A DNA stretch of 16,977 bases from Trichomonas tenax (taxonomy: Eukaryota > Parabasalia > Trichomonadida > Trichomonadidae). The number at the start of each line of letters is the position of its first letter. Within the stretch, counting starts at the first letter, position 1. Positions 1-7,767 of the stretch are shown here, piece by piece. The notes beneath the pieces are model-generated. The model saw nothing but the letters and a program-made list of their open reading frames with translations, was not told the DNA's origin and ran no database searches. The DNA is taken from NCBI GenBank assembly GCA_023091735.1, contig JALKBU010001089.1, forward strand, positions 1 through 16,977, read 5' to 3'. Both the position numbers and the translations under genes were made by a program.

Positions 1-117
1 TGGGTTGATTTATACGCTACTGTTGATCATAAGGCACCAGTATATTTACCTATGGATGATAAAGATGCTTTATATATTGAAGCAATACTTCTTGATACAA
101 CAGAACCACTACTTTAA
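1..117 (+). CDS. C-terminal end of an unrecognised protein (5' truncated by window edge)
   Basis: Frame 1 is open from the first base and ends at TAA 115-117, giving 38 residues that end in TTEPLL. The codon pattern is protein-like (Asp/Glu and hydrophobics alternate, with no low-complexity). The stop overlaps the ATG of the next small gene as TAATG, a compact arrangement typical of viral or Maverick genes rather than of scattered protist genes. I do not recognise the family; a structural protein of a Maverick-like element is only a guess from context. Confidence is limited by the short visible part. Confidence 0.5.
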   Translation, partial: WVDLYATVDHKAPVYLPMDDKDALYIEAILLDTTEPLL

Positions 118-284
118 TGTGACAAACAACGGAGGAAAAACCAGTTAAACCTAAACGTAAGTGTACAGAAAAACAATTGGCTGCACTTGCTGCAGGACGT
201 CAGAAGAATCCGAAATGGATCGCAAAAAGAATGAAGGAAGAAGAAGCTAAGAAGAAAGAAGAGGAAGAAAAGAAATCAGAATAA
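117..284 (+). pseudogene. Small basic, charged protein with a stop at codon 2
   Basis: An ATG at 117-119 is followed directly by TGA (120-122). After that the frame is open for 53 codons to TAA 282-284. The product would be Lys/Arg-rich, with a motif KQLAALAAGRQKNPKW in the middle and a run of Glu and Lys (EEEAKKKEEEEKK) at the C-terminus that should be helical or coiled coil. Short basic proteins of this look occur in Mavericks and large DNA viruses, but I cannot name a family. The overlap with the upstream stop suggests translation as part of a compact gene cluster. The codon-2 stop probably inactivates it unless initiation occurs downstream; the next in-frame ATG (213-215) would leave only the charged tail. 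Confidence 0.5.
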
Positions 285-553
285 CCACTAAAATTATTTT
301 TCAAAATTTCCTTACCCCCAAATCCTTTCGCTTTCTTTTCTTAGTTAGTTAGTTAGTCATAAATTATTTTCAAAACTGAATACATTTTATAAAGTCAGGA
401 ATTCCAAAATAAAATTAACGTTAATTTTGTAAGCAATTCAAAAATTTATTTTCTATATGGGGGGGACCCTAACTTGTAAAATTAACTCTATCGTAAATAT
501 TAGTATTAATAAATTATTGTTTTTATAATTTGTGATTTCAGTAATTATATAAA

Positions 554-602
554 AAGATGTTCGCAGAACTAGTGGCGAAGCTACGAGGGATGCGAACATC
601 TT
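554..602. repeat. 12-bp perfect inverted repeat (hairpin)
   Basis: AAGATGTTCGCA at 554-565 is the exact reverse complement of TGCGAACATCTT at 591-602, with a 25-nt GC-richer loop. Weaker complementarity continues outwards through TCAGT/ACTGA. It could be a small foldback or MITE-like insertion, or a structured RNA element. No gene is adjacent. Confidence 0.75.
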
Positions 603-791
603 ATTACTAACTGAAGGATATGGAAATCACTCGGCAAAAATTCCTTGAACAGTGTGTGTAAATCGTAGACTATTTGTCCTTTGCTAAGAGAGGATTTGTT
701 GACTCTATTAATCGATGAGAGAGGATTTACTATTGTATTCTTTGCTGAGAGACGAAAAATGTCACTTTGATTTTTCCGCGTGCAATCTCAC

Positions 792-807
792 ACAAGCATT
801 AATTAAT
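792..807. repeat. 16-bp perfect palindrome
   Basis: AGCATTAATTAATGCT is self-complementary. In DNA this AT-rich such palindromes arise by chance more easily than usual, so functional meaning is doubtful. Confidence 0.45.
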
Positions 808-1810
808 GCTCAATGCTTATTGGTTTTTTCACTAAGTATGAATGCTTCCATCAACATAGTGAATTTGATAAGAATTTGCACAAAATGTCACGATAATAGA
901 TAATTGATTAATCGTTCTGACATTATTCGTTTGCAATTCAACGTGAATACAAGATTTCCCGTTCTTCACTTTGTCCCCACATATTGAATAATAACTCAAG
1001 GCATTCAACATCTCATTATTTTATATTGATTGTTTATTAAATTTTTGCTTTTTTAATTATTGAATTTATACGCATAAATAGATTATGCTTCGATAAAATA
1101 AATAATGCGTTAAAAATAATTATAGCTAGGCACACACAATCCTAAATATCAACTGAAGTAGAACTTTATCCAAATGTATAAAATATTCCGAATATTTTTA
1201 TTAAGATCTTTGAACTTCAGATGTAGCATTAATTAAGCATTAACAACCAAAACGCAATTACGTATTGTTGTTGCTTATAACCACAAATATTTTAAAACGT
1301 ATGTAAATTATTCATTTGCGCCGTAAGAAATGATGCAGTCATCAATGCAGGCATAAGCTATATCAAATTTAGCACTCGAATGCAAAAAATATCGTAAATT
1401 TGGTCAAGTAAAGATTTTTGGATATATATTGTACTGCAAATGACGTAAAACCCATTCTCATCTTAATGGAATGAGTTTTATTGGATTTAAACTGATAAAT
1501 TCGTCGAATAAAGGAATTTAATTTGAATTACTTCGTAATTATGAAGCTAAATATAACTGCATTGTGCTTGAGTGCATACAATGAGTGATATAAAGTAAAA
1601 GCGAACACTATTTCTTGCTTTCTGCATTTATTTCTTCAAATACGATTTATATCTCAGCTATGACAATCAATTTCCTGATGGAAATAACAAAACATTATGG
1701 CCAGATATCGAATTGTCGATGCAATTTCAAGGACATAAGACAGTTCGAATGACAATGGGAGTTGTGACTCCATCTGTCCTGAGAGCAAAATTTTTTTTGA
1801 CATCCCTTCA

Positions 1811-2431
1811 TTGAATTATGATTTTTATGATTCAGACATTGACATTGATGATTTAGGCGATGAAATGGAAATACAAATGTTAGATAAAACCAATAAGGAA
1901 AATTTGGATAAAGTAAAAGGAACGAACGTTTATTTAAATTTCGTTAATGTTTTCGTTGGGCCCCAACGTTCATGTAAAACGTATTCAATGATGAAGGAAA
2001 TAATAAAATTAACTAGAAACAGTAAGGAAACACATTTGATAATTTACGTTAACAAAAGCGGTGATGCTGATGATGAAACATTTAATCGTTTGTCTCAATT
2101 AATCGAAAAACCCATTTTTTATGTATCATATAAAGAAGCTCCCGCCCTCATTAATGAAATATTAAAATATAATGGATATTATAATAGAATTAAAGAAAAC
2201 AACCTAATCAATGAAGTTCCGAATGAGGTTAAAAGTGACCTTTTTGATTAATTACTTATTGATGACTTAAATTTGCCTTTCCTTCATACTGTGTTTTTTT
2301 TTTCTCTGTTATTTTTTATAAATATGATCACAATATTACGTTTACACTCTTTCATATACATATTTTGGCTTCAGAGAATACAGATTTTCCCTCAGAATTG
2401 TAATACAGCTAAAAAATTGCATTTGAATTAA
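1811..2431 (+). pseudogene. Decayed A32/FtsK-HerA-like packaging ATPase (second, distinct copy)
   Basis: The first ORF (1811-2251, starting at a TTG inside a longer open frame) has an acidic N-terminus, then VFVGPQRSCKTYSMMKEI at about residues 47-64. This is a P-loop of the Maverick/viral packaging ATPase type, in which the second Gly of GxxxxGKT is replaced by Cys. IIYVNKSGDADDETF and IFYVSYKEAPALI follow, as expected after Walker A in this family. A TAA at 2249-2251 interrupts the frame. The same frame then continues with LPFLHTVFFF, the place of Walker B, but the acidic pair is absent and the run lies on a T10 tract. It ends at TAA 2429-2431 after FWLQRIQIFPQ, like the sensor-type IQG segment. 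Known family role: ATP-driven genome packaging into capsids. This copy cannot work. Its sequence differs clearly from the ATPase at 4521-5666, so it comes from another element lineage. Confidence 0.7.
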
Positions 2432-2853
2432 TCTATTACTTGTTATGAGGTCTATTTCAATAAGACATAGTATGCATTTTAAGATGCATAACTGTTTCTG
2501 TTAAAATATAGAAGATTTACCTATACCAATGATATTTGAGCAAAATCAGATACATGCGAATCAGTAGTTTGAACACCAAAACATTGAGAATGCAAATGCA
2601 TTATAGCAAATACCTATAGAATTCAAAATTTCAAAAGATATTTTGTTGAAGACAATATTTCATTATGCGTAGCAACCACTGTAATGTTTTCATGATATAG
2701 ATCTAAGTATCGCGGTAAATAATTACTAAAAGAAAAATATTTAAAATTTCTATATAAAAGAAATTAAGAAACAACAATTATGAAACAAAGATATCTCCAT
2801 TTGAAAGTATCAAAAAAGCATGACATTTTTTTGTGCAAATTCGAATATAATTA
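2432..2853. other. Intergenic, no gene seen
   Basis: AT-rich with stops in all frames. A short dyad (TATGCAT...ATGCATA near 2471-2490) is visible. This is the 3' flank of the Rab gene, which lies on the minus strand. No other support for function. Confidence 0.5.
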
Positions 2854-3447
2854 TTAGCAACATCCTTTCTTTTGCTCATTTTCTTGCTGCAGCGAATCAA
2901 GAGCCGCGGCGTTCATTATAGGAGCGATTATCGAAATGTCTGCAGCCGTCTGGAACAAATTTTCAAATCCGGTCTTTGAAGCTGCAGATGTATAAAATAT
3001 TTCCTCGATTGCATATTTTTCTTTGATGTTATTTGCTTCAGCTCTAAACTCGGAACATTTTTGTTCATCGTATAAATCCATTTTTGTAAGCACCAAAAAA
3101 AGTTTGCAAGTTGGAACTTCGTCCAAAACGCTCTTTATCCACGTTGGCACCGAGTCAAGAGACTCCTGGTTGCCAGGATCGTAACATAAACATGCAATAT
3201 CAGCGTCTCTGTAAAACAGGAGGTTAACTGTCGAGTACCTCTCCTGCCCAGCTGTGTCCCACACCTGCAGCGTGACGACTCTGCCTGTCGACTGAGTTAT
3301 ATCGATAACGTTAAAAGCAGGGGCGACAGTAGATATTGGCTGCGGGTTGAAATCTTGGTGGAAGAGAGCACCGATGAGGCATGTTTTGCCGACAGAGCTG
3401 CTTCCCACGAAAATGATCTTTATTGTTGGCCTCGTGCTCGCAGTCAT
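2854..3447 (-). CDS. Rab-family small GTPase
   Basis: A complete 197-residue protein with all Ras-superfamily motifs. They are a P-loop GSSSVGKT at residues 15-22, switch I Thr40 in STVAPAF, and WDTAGQE at 63-69 (catalytic Gln68). The guanine-specificity motif is TKMD at 121-124 (Thr in place of the usual Asn), followed by TSA at 153-155. The C-terminus ends KKGCC, a double-cysteine geranylgeranylation site, so the protein should cycle on and off membranes and control vesicle traffic. Length matches Rab proteins and there is no intron. The ATG is the first in this frame after an upstream in-frame stop. GC content is visibly higher than in the flanking element genes, which fits a resident cellular gene. 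The family is greatly expanded in trichomonads; I cannot assign a subfamily. A second minus-strand frame overlaps the 5' end (see rejected items). Confidence 0.95.
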   Translation of the reverse strand: MTASTRPTIKIIFVGSSSVGKTCLIGALFHQDFNPQPISTVAPAFNVIDITQSTGRVVTLQVWDTAGQERYSTVNLLFYRDADIACLCYDPGNQESLDSVPTWIKSVLDEVPTCKLFLVLTKMDLYDEQKCSEFRAEANNIKEKYAIEEIFYTSAASKTGFENLFQTAADISIIAPIMNAAALDSLQQENEQKKGCC

Positions 3448-3607
3448 TTTGTAAATTTCGCACTTTTTTTATCTGGTCGGAAAGTTTTTTCTGCGTATCT
3501 ATTTTGGCATCACCGTAGTATTGCATATTTTTGATAAAATTGATCGGCAGTGTGATTGAGAATGTTGCGTTTGGAGGCAATTTTATAAATCTAAACTACA
3601 TTTTTTA

Positions 3608-3683
3608 ATCTAGGTACTCTACGGGCGTGTTGCTCACAATATTGAGGGGGACCCCTTGAAAAAATTGAGAGGAGTACCTAGAT
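3608..3683. repeat. 76-bp element with 12-bp perfect terminal inverted repeats
   Basis: ATCTAGGTACTC at 3608-3619 is the exact reverse complement of GAGTACCTAGAT at 3672-3683. The inside holds GAGGGGGACCCCTT, itself a GGGG/CCCC dyad. The size and ends suggest a very short MITE or a regulatory hairpin, about 160 bp upstream of the Rab start codon. A similar GGGGGGGACCC occurs at about 461-472. Confidence 0.7.
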
Positions 3684-3886
3684 AGTTTACGCACAATAGA
3701 ATGGCGTTTGGAACGTTTTCTCACAACTTTTTTTAATCTTTATTATTTTTTTATTTCTGATTTTTGAGGTAAAATATCCATAAATTAATGCTATATTTAA
3801 GTTCATGTTTACTGACTTATAACTAATTAGCTCCAATTCATATTTCTTTTCGATTTTTGAAAAGATAATTTGAATTTTATAAAATA

Positions 3887-3977
3887 CATTACTCGCTTTG
3901 CTTGTCAAATGCCGTGGCAAAATGATGCGCATAAGCTATTTGTTTGTCATGGCATTTGACAAGCAAAGCGAGTAATG
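3887..3977. repeat. 91-bp foldback with 27-bp perfect arms
   Basis: The arm at 3887-3913 (CATTACTCGC ... AAATGCC) is perfectly complementary to 3951-3977. Imperfect pairing continues a further ~8 bp inward (GCCGTGGCAAA against GCCATGACAAA). Loop about 20-37 nt. Arms this long and exact are not expected by chance and suggest a recent foldback/MITE insertion or an inverted duplication. Confidence 0.9.
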
Positions 3978-4017
3978 GAGATCGATAAATGCATTATTTG
4001 AACTCATCGCGTTTTAT

Positions 4018-4072
4018 ACGACTCCATGAGGTTTCTGCGTCATCCTGTATCTCAGAAACCTCAGTGAGTCGT
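4018..4072. repeat. 20-bp near-perfect inverted repeat
   Basis: The arm at 4018-4037 (ACGACTCCATGAGGTTTCTG) pairs with 4053-4072 at 18 of 20 positions (the mismatch is a CA/AC swap). Loop 15 nt. It lies only 40 bp from the preceding foldback. Confidence 0.85.
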
Positions 4073-4092
4073 AGAAAGTGGAGATTTGTAAA

Positions 4093-4194
4093 TGTCAGCG
4101 GAATGAGTTAGAACTGAGCGAATATCGATGGCGCTGACAGTCAACAAACCACAGAGACGAAGAGAAGCTTCGTATCCAGTGTTTTGTTGACTGT
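4093..4194. repeat. Two further nested/adjacent inverted repeats
   Basis: TGTCAGCG 4093-4100 pairs with CGCTGACA 4132-4139. ACAGTCAACAAA 4137-4148 pairs exactly with TTTGTTGACTGT 4183-4194, with a CGAAG...CTTCG stem inside its loop. Together they could form a cruciform or a branched RNA. Confidence 0.75.
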
Positions 4195-4520
4195 TGATGC
4201 CTTGAATGTGATGAAATCGCGAGAAAATTGAGGAATTTGTAAATCCTTGAAGGACAAACCACCAGTTCTTCACTGATTAGAGAGATATTTTCACTGATAA
4301 TTCTCAAAATCAGTGAAAAAATGATGGATAATGCGCGAACCATATTTATAACGTACATTTTTCAAAATTTCAATTAAATCTTAAATTTGGTCTTATCACC
4401 ATATCTAGTTTCTATTCAGTAACATTTATTTTCGAAATATGAAAGATTCAAAATATTTTTGACATCCTCAATAAAGTCATAATTTAAATGAAATAAAAAT
4501 ATTTTAATGATGAATAAAAT

Positions 4521-5666
4521 ATGTCGTCAGATGCTATAAATAAAAAACGAATTGAAGAGGTATTTAATGAATGGATTGATAAACTGAATAAATATTTAAA
4601 CGAAGCAGAGAGTGAGGACGTGAACGTTAAGAGCAGAGTTAAAAATAAATTAAAAAATGTATTTAATAGTCAACCGTTTGCATTTTTGGTAGAAATTTAC
4701 ATAAATATTTTCAACAAACTTCACGATGAAAATGAAGCTAAAGATTACGTTATATTCTTCATCACTCAGAATTTGGATATAATAAATTACCTTTTCAATT
4801 TTTATGAGAGATTAAATTTAAAAAGTAATGATGAATTAATAAATTATTATGCTCAGTCTGTAAAAAAATGTTTTGCATGAAGAAGCTATTAGTAATAAGC
4901 GGAAGTATGCAAAATTTGAGACATTATGGAAGAGTATTAGGTCGCGATTGTTAGGTATTCCTAAGGTAATGACCGATAATGAAATGTATGAAATATATAA
5001 AACATATTATGAAAACGAAAATAAAGAATATAAGGAGAAACACAAGAAGAAGACGGAAAAGATGGAAGATAAAATAAACGAAAAATTAAAAGGTATTGAG
5101 GGAGGAAGTGATAAATTAGAAAATGAGCAGGTAATATTTAAGCTTTCACCTTGGAAAAATAAAATTAAGTTTCAAAATTTTGCTAATAGGATGAATTTGG
5201 ATGATGATAGAAAAACGATTATCCGTTTTGTGCTAATGGTGTAGACTTCTTTTGTGGTAAAATGGGTTCTGGTAAAACATATGTTGTTATTAGACATATT
5301 ATGATAACATATCGTTTATCAAAAGAACCATATTATGATCAAATAATAGTATCAGCAACATCTGGTTCAATGGATTCAAAAGCAAATACTTTTATGAAAA
5401 ATATAAAAAGTAAAATTAAGAAAATAAGTGATGATAAATTAATGGATTATTTAAATAAAAATGTTAAACAAAAAAGTAAGTATTATGCTATATGCGAATT
5501 CTTAAATAATAATATGAAAGAAATTAGTGAAGATATGGAACATATGATTGAAAAACATAAATTAAGAAAAGATCCTAAAACATTTAATATACAAAGATTA
5601 ACATATTATATTACATCAAAACTTAAGAAATATCCATTTACTAAATATCCATCAAATACATTTTAG
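4521..5666 (+). pseudogene. Maverick packaging ATPase, N-terminal part with Walker A
   Basis: Three ORFs in shifting frames form one gene: 4521-4880, 4873-5244 and 5262-5666. The first shift lies at the A7 tract 4862-4868 or just after it, the second near 5205, where the reading flows into FCANGVDFFCGKMGSGKTYVV. GKMGSGKT (5256-5279) is a clean Walker A preceded by the hydrophobic strand. IIVSATSG follows, then a Lys-rich helical region. The ~240-residue N-terminal extension is helical and charged, with a coiled-coil-like Lys/Glu stretch near 5020-5110. The reading ends at TAG 5664-5666 just after YPFTKYPSNTF, precisely where the Walker B strand should begin. The missing part is found on the other strand at 16264-16608. 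Known family role: genome packaging into virus-like particles. Start choice: first ATG of the frame, ATGTCGTCAG. Confidence 0.8.
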
Positions 5667-5668
5667 TA

Positions 5669-7003
5669 TTATATAATATATGTTCGATGTGGTTCTTTAG
5701 CATTAGGAGTTGTTCTAATCTTATATTTAAGAATTGCTAGCTTTTCATCATCAGTAGAATAAACAATTATATTTTCTAATTCATTTTTATTTTGTCTTAG
5801 TGCTAATACTTCACTACGATCTGTTAAATCTATTTCATTACGATTTAACCATACATCTCAAATATCCATAAACTGTCTAACTATTGGTGTTGTTTCATAA
5901 TCATCAGTTTCATTATTATTAACATTGTTAGTAGTTTCGTTATTATTGAAATTAGGTTTCTCTGGTAAATTATTAGGTATAATTGTTTCTCTAAGATTTT
6001 CAGTTGGTTTCCCAGGATTAATAATCATTGGATCAATACTTAAACTATTATTTGATGTTGATGATTTAGGTTTATTATGTGTAATGTTTATACCATCATT
6101 ATTAAATATACTTAATTTAGGTTTAGACGGATTAATAGTTTTATATTCAACTGGTCCATCATGGAATTCATTACTATACGTTTCTAATAATGGTTTTGGT
6201 TCAATCTTATCTAAATAGTTATAAGTATATAATGCAATAATTGTTCTAAATGATTTTTCTAAGTCATGTTTAATATCTCTAATCATATTCTGTATATCTC
6301 TATCAGATTCTTTAACAACAATAGATTTTTCATAATTATCGGCATATCTTAATAACATTATTAATGATTTTAATATTTTAAAGGTTTTTCAGAAGGTATT
6401 TTCCTATTAAGATATTTCTCAATTAAATTCCAATCGCTCAATATATTTACTTCTTTCTTTTTTCGTGATGCGTTAATAAGTATATGTTCTTCAACTGGTT
6501 CATTATGAAATTCATTACTATAAAATCCTAACAATGATTTATCATAATTAATAGTTTTATGTTCAGCTGGTCCTCCACGAAATTCCTCTGAATAAACATT
6601 CAACGTATCTCTTGAAGGAATAGCTTAACTATGAACTTCTGGACCATTAAAAAATCCAGTTATATAAGTATCAACTAAAGAAGAACTTGGTTTGTTATAA
6701 ATATTTAAATTCTCTTGTTTATTATTTTTTTATATTCATCTGAATATGTTTTTAAAACTGATTTTTTCTTAATGCGATCAATTAAATAATCAATATATTT
6801 ATCAAACTTAGTTTTTGTATTTTTATCTACATTTAGGTTTTATAAAATGTTTTATTATAATGTCCTAAGATAGATTTCTGTGTTTTCATTTTAGCACTAA
6901 TTCAAATACTTTCAAGTTCATCTATTAATTTATTTGCTAACTTACCACTTAAACTATTTTTGTTTTTTATATATGAATCATAAACCTTAGTAAATGCTTT
7001 CAT
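5669..7003 (-). pseudogene. Unrecognised repeat-bearing Maverick protein with 24-residue repeats, multiply broken
   Basis: One gene of about 440 codons can be followed on the minus strand from ATG 7003-7001 to TAA 5671-5669 through frameshifts near 6835-6845, 6725 (T7 tract) and 6360-6385, and through in-frame stops at 6902-6904 (TGA), 6625-6627 (TAA) and 5858-5860 (TGA). ORFs 6370-6603 and 5858-6358 are pieces of it. The middle has tandem 24-residue repeats of the form Y-S-x-E-F-x-x-G-P-x-E-x-x-T-I-N (about 6450-6665), with another copy near 6130-6205 and a weak one upstream. Then comes a Pro/Asn/Ser-rich linker containing ENLRETIIPNNLPEKP (about 5950-6005), also found in the gene at 11014-11271. 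The C-terminal part is acidic. No signal peptide or membrane segment is seen. Function unknown; repeats and linkers suggest a structural or scaffold protein. It begins 1 nt after the stop of the gene at 7005-7275 and ends 2 bp from the ATPase remnant. Confidence 0.65.
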
Positions 7004-7004
7004 T

Positions 7005-7275
7005 TTAATTAATATAAAACATTGAGATATAATCTTTTTCATATATTACTTCTAATACAATACTTATAGGTGATTTGAACTCTATAAGTTTATCAAATTC
7101 GTCTACTAATGTAAATTCTCAGTGATTTAATTCATAAGGTTTTATCTTGATATAGTTTCCAGGTGTTTTACTAATAATAGGTACAAATGGTTTAGTATTT
7201 GATAAATACAGATTAAGTTTTGATAATATAAGTTTAATATTATCTGATGGTAATACATCACGAAGGATTTATATC
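7005..7275 (-). pseudogene. C-terminal fragment of an unrecognised Maverick protein
   Basis: The minus frame is open from about 7275 to a TGA at 7119-7121 and continues in the same frame to TAA 7007-7005, about 90 codons in all. The reading has protein-like character: LPSDNIKLILSKLNLYLS, PFVPIISKTPGNYIKI, then after the stop FTLVDEFDKLIEFKSPI and ISMFYIN. The TGA sits where Trp (TGG) would fit. It ends 1 nt before the ATG of the next minus-strand gene, the compact spacing seen elsewhere in the element. No ATG is found at the upstream end, where the strand of convincing coding switches to plus (about 7240-7280), so the N-terminus has probably been lost at a rearrangement. No family recognised. 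Confidence 0.5.
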
Positions 7276-7614
7276 GATAGAACATTTGATCCAAGACAAA
7301 CAATAGTATATGTACCATTTATATCAAATACTGATATTATATTTAAAGAAAGTACAATTGATGAATCCATTAGAAATTCATTAACTTATATTATTTATTT
7401 GATTAATTTACTAAATAATAACTTTGAGTTTAATAATATAATTAAATTCAAAAAACCTATTGAAATATCTGACAAAGTAATATCTAATATTTTAAGTGAT
7501 GAAACAAATGTAGAATTATTAACATTAGATTATTTAAATAAACATCATGATGAATTTAAAGGTGATAACGGAGATGAGGGTGAAAAAGGAGATAAGGATG
7601 ATACTAGACCATAA
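7261..7614 (+). pseudogene. N-terminal part of the fibre gene, ending at an in-frame stop in the collagen-like stretch
   Basis: The frame of the fibre ORF at 7768-9306 is open upstream from at least 7156 and looks protein-like from about 7261 (IYIDRTFDPRQTIVYVPF). It contains the ORF 7399-7614 and stops at TAA 7612-7614. Before and after that stop lies a short collagen-like run (GDNGDEGEKGDKD, then GPQGPP and GLDGEDG), so the TAA most simply derives from CAA (Gln). Without it, 7261-9306 would be one ~680-codon gene. Collagen-like triplets form trimeric stalks in viral and phage fibres. The true start is not visible: no good ATG precedes 7261, and minus-strand coding begins at about the same place, so the 5' end may have been lost. 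Confidence 0.6.
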
Positions 7615-7767
7615 GGACCACAAGGACCACCAGAAAGTGATGGTTTAGATGGTGAAGATGGTGCTTCAGCTAAAGGTTGGATATGGGATTTAATAAATAC
7701 TGGTTTAACAGCTGGTTCATTTGCTGCTCTACAATATCAAGTATCACAATTATCAGTATTATTAGCT

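Larger units (their letters stand above)
285..1810. other. Gene-poor AT-rich stretch with hairpins
   Basis: About 1.5 kb without a convincing gene. The only ORF above 60 codons (715-903) lacks protein-like composition and overlaps short direct repeats (TTTGCTAAGAGAGGATTT at about 680 and a similar TTTGCTGAGAGACG at about 740). Visible structure consists of the inverted repeat at 554-602, the palindrome at 792-807, a short hairpin near 1731-1785 (AGACAG ... CTGTCC) and several AT-rich dyads. Nothing identifies a promoter. Confidence 0.6.
3448..4520. other. Hairpin-rich intergenic region between the Rab gene and the Maverick
   Basis: No convincing gene beyond the Rab promoter side. ORFs on the minus strand at 3687-3932, 4061-4273 and 4095-4358 fall across inverted repeats and look fortuitous. 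Four separate foldbacks are listed individually (3608-3683, 3887-3977, 4018-4072, 4093-4194), plus TTCACTGATT 4269-4278 paired with AATCAGTGAA 4308-4317. The last ~140 bp before 4521 are plain AT-rich sequence. Confidence 0.6.

Noticed and set aside
715..903. 62-codon plus ORF
   Set aside because: No family, composition not distinctive, lies across short direct repeats in a gene-poor stretch.
3311..3526. Minus ORF overlapping the Rab 5' end, with a protein-like start (MQYYGDAKIDTQKK)
   Set aside because: It runs through Rab coding in another frame, and its second half is a shadow of the GTPase. The upstream 80 bp look mildly coding but cannot be read into the Rab frame, because a stop intervenes. 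Could be a short upstream ORF; not supported enough.
4061..4358. Minus ORFs at 4061-4273 and 4095-4358
   Set aside because: They overlap each other and several inverted repeats, with no conserved motif; length is explained by chance.
5925..6218. 97-codon plus ORF, very hydrophobic
   Set aside because: Antisense shadow of the repeat protein; the Gly/Leu/Ile-rich look comes from its Asn/Pro-rich codons read backwards.
7612..7614. Stop-codon reassignment (TAA as Gln) to explain the in-frame stop in the fibre gene
   Set aside because: Several convincing genes end with TAA at the expected C-terminus, including the fibre itself (9304-9306), and TGA and TAG interrupt other genes too. Simple decay explains all of them.
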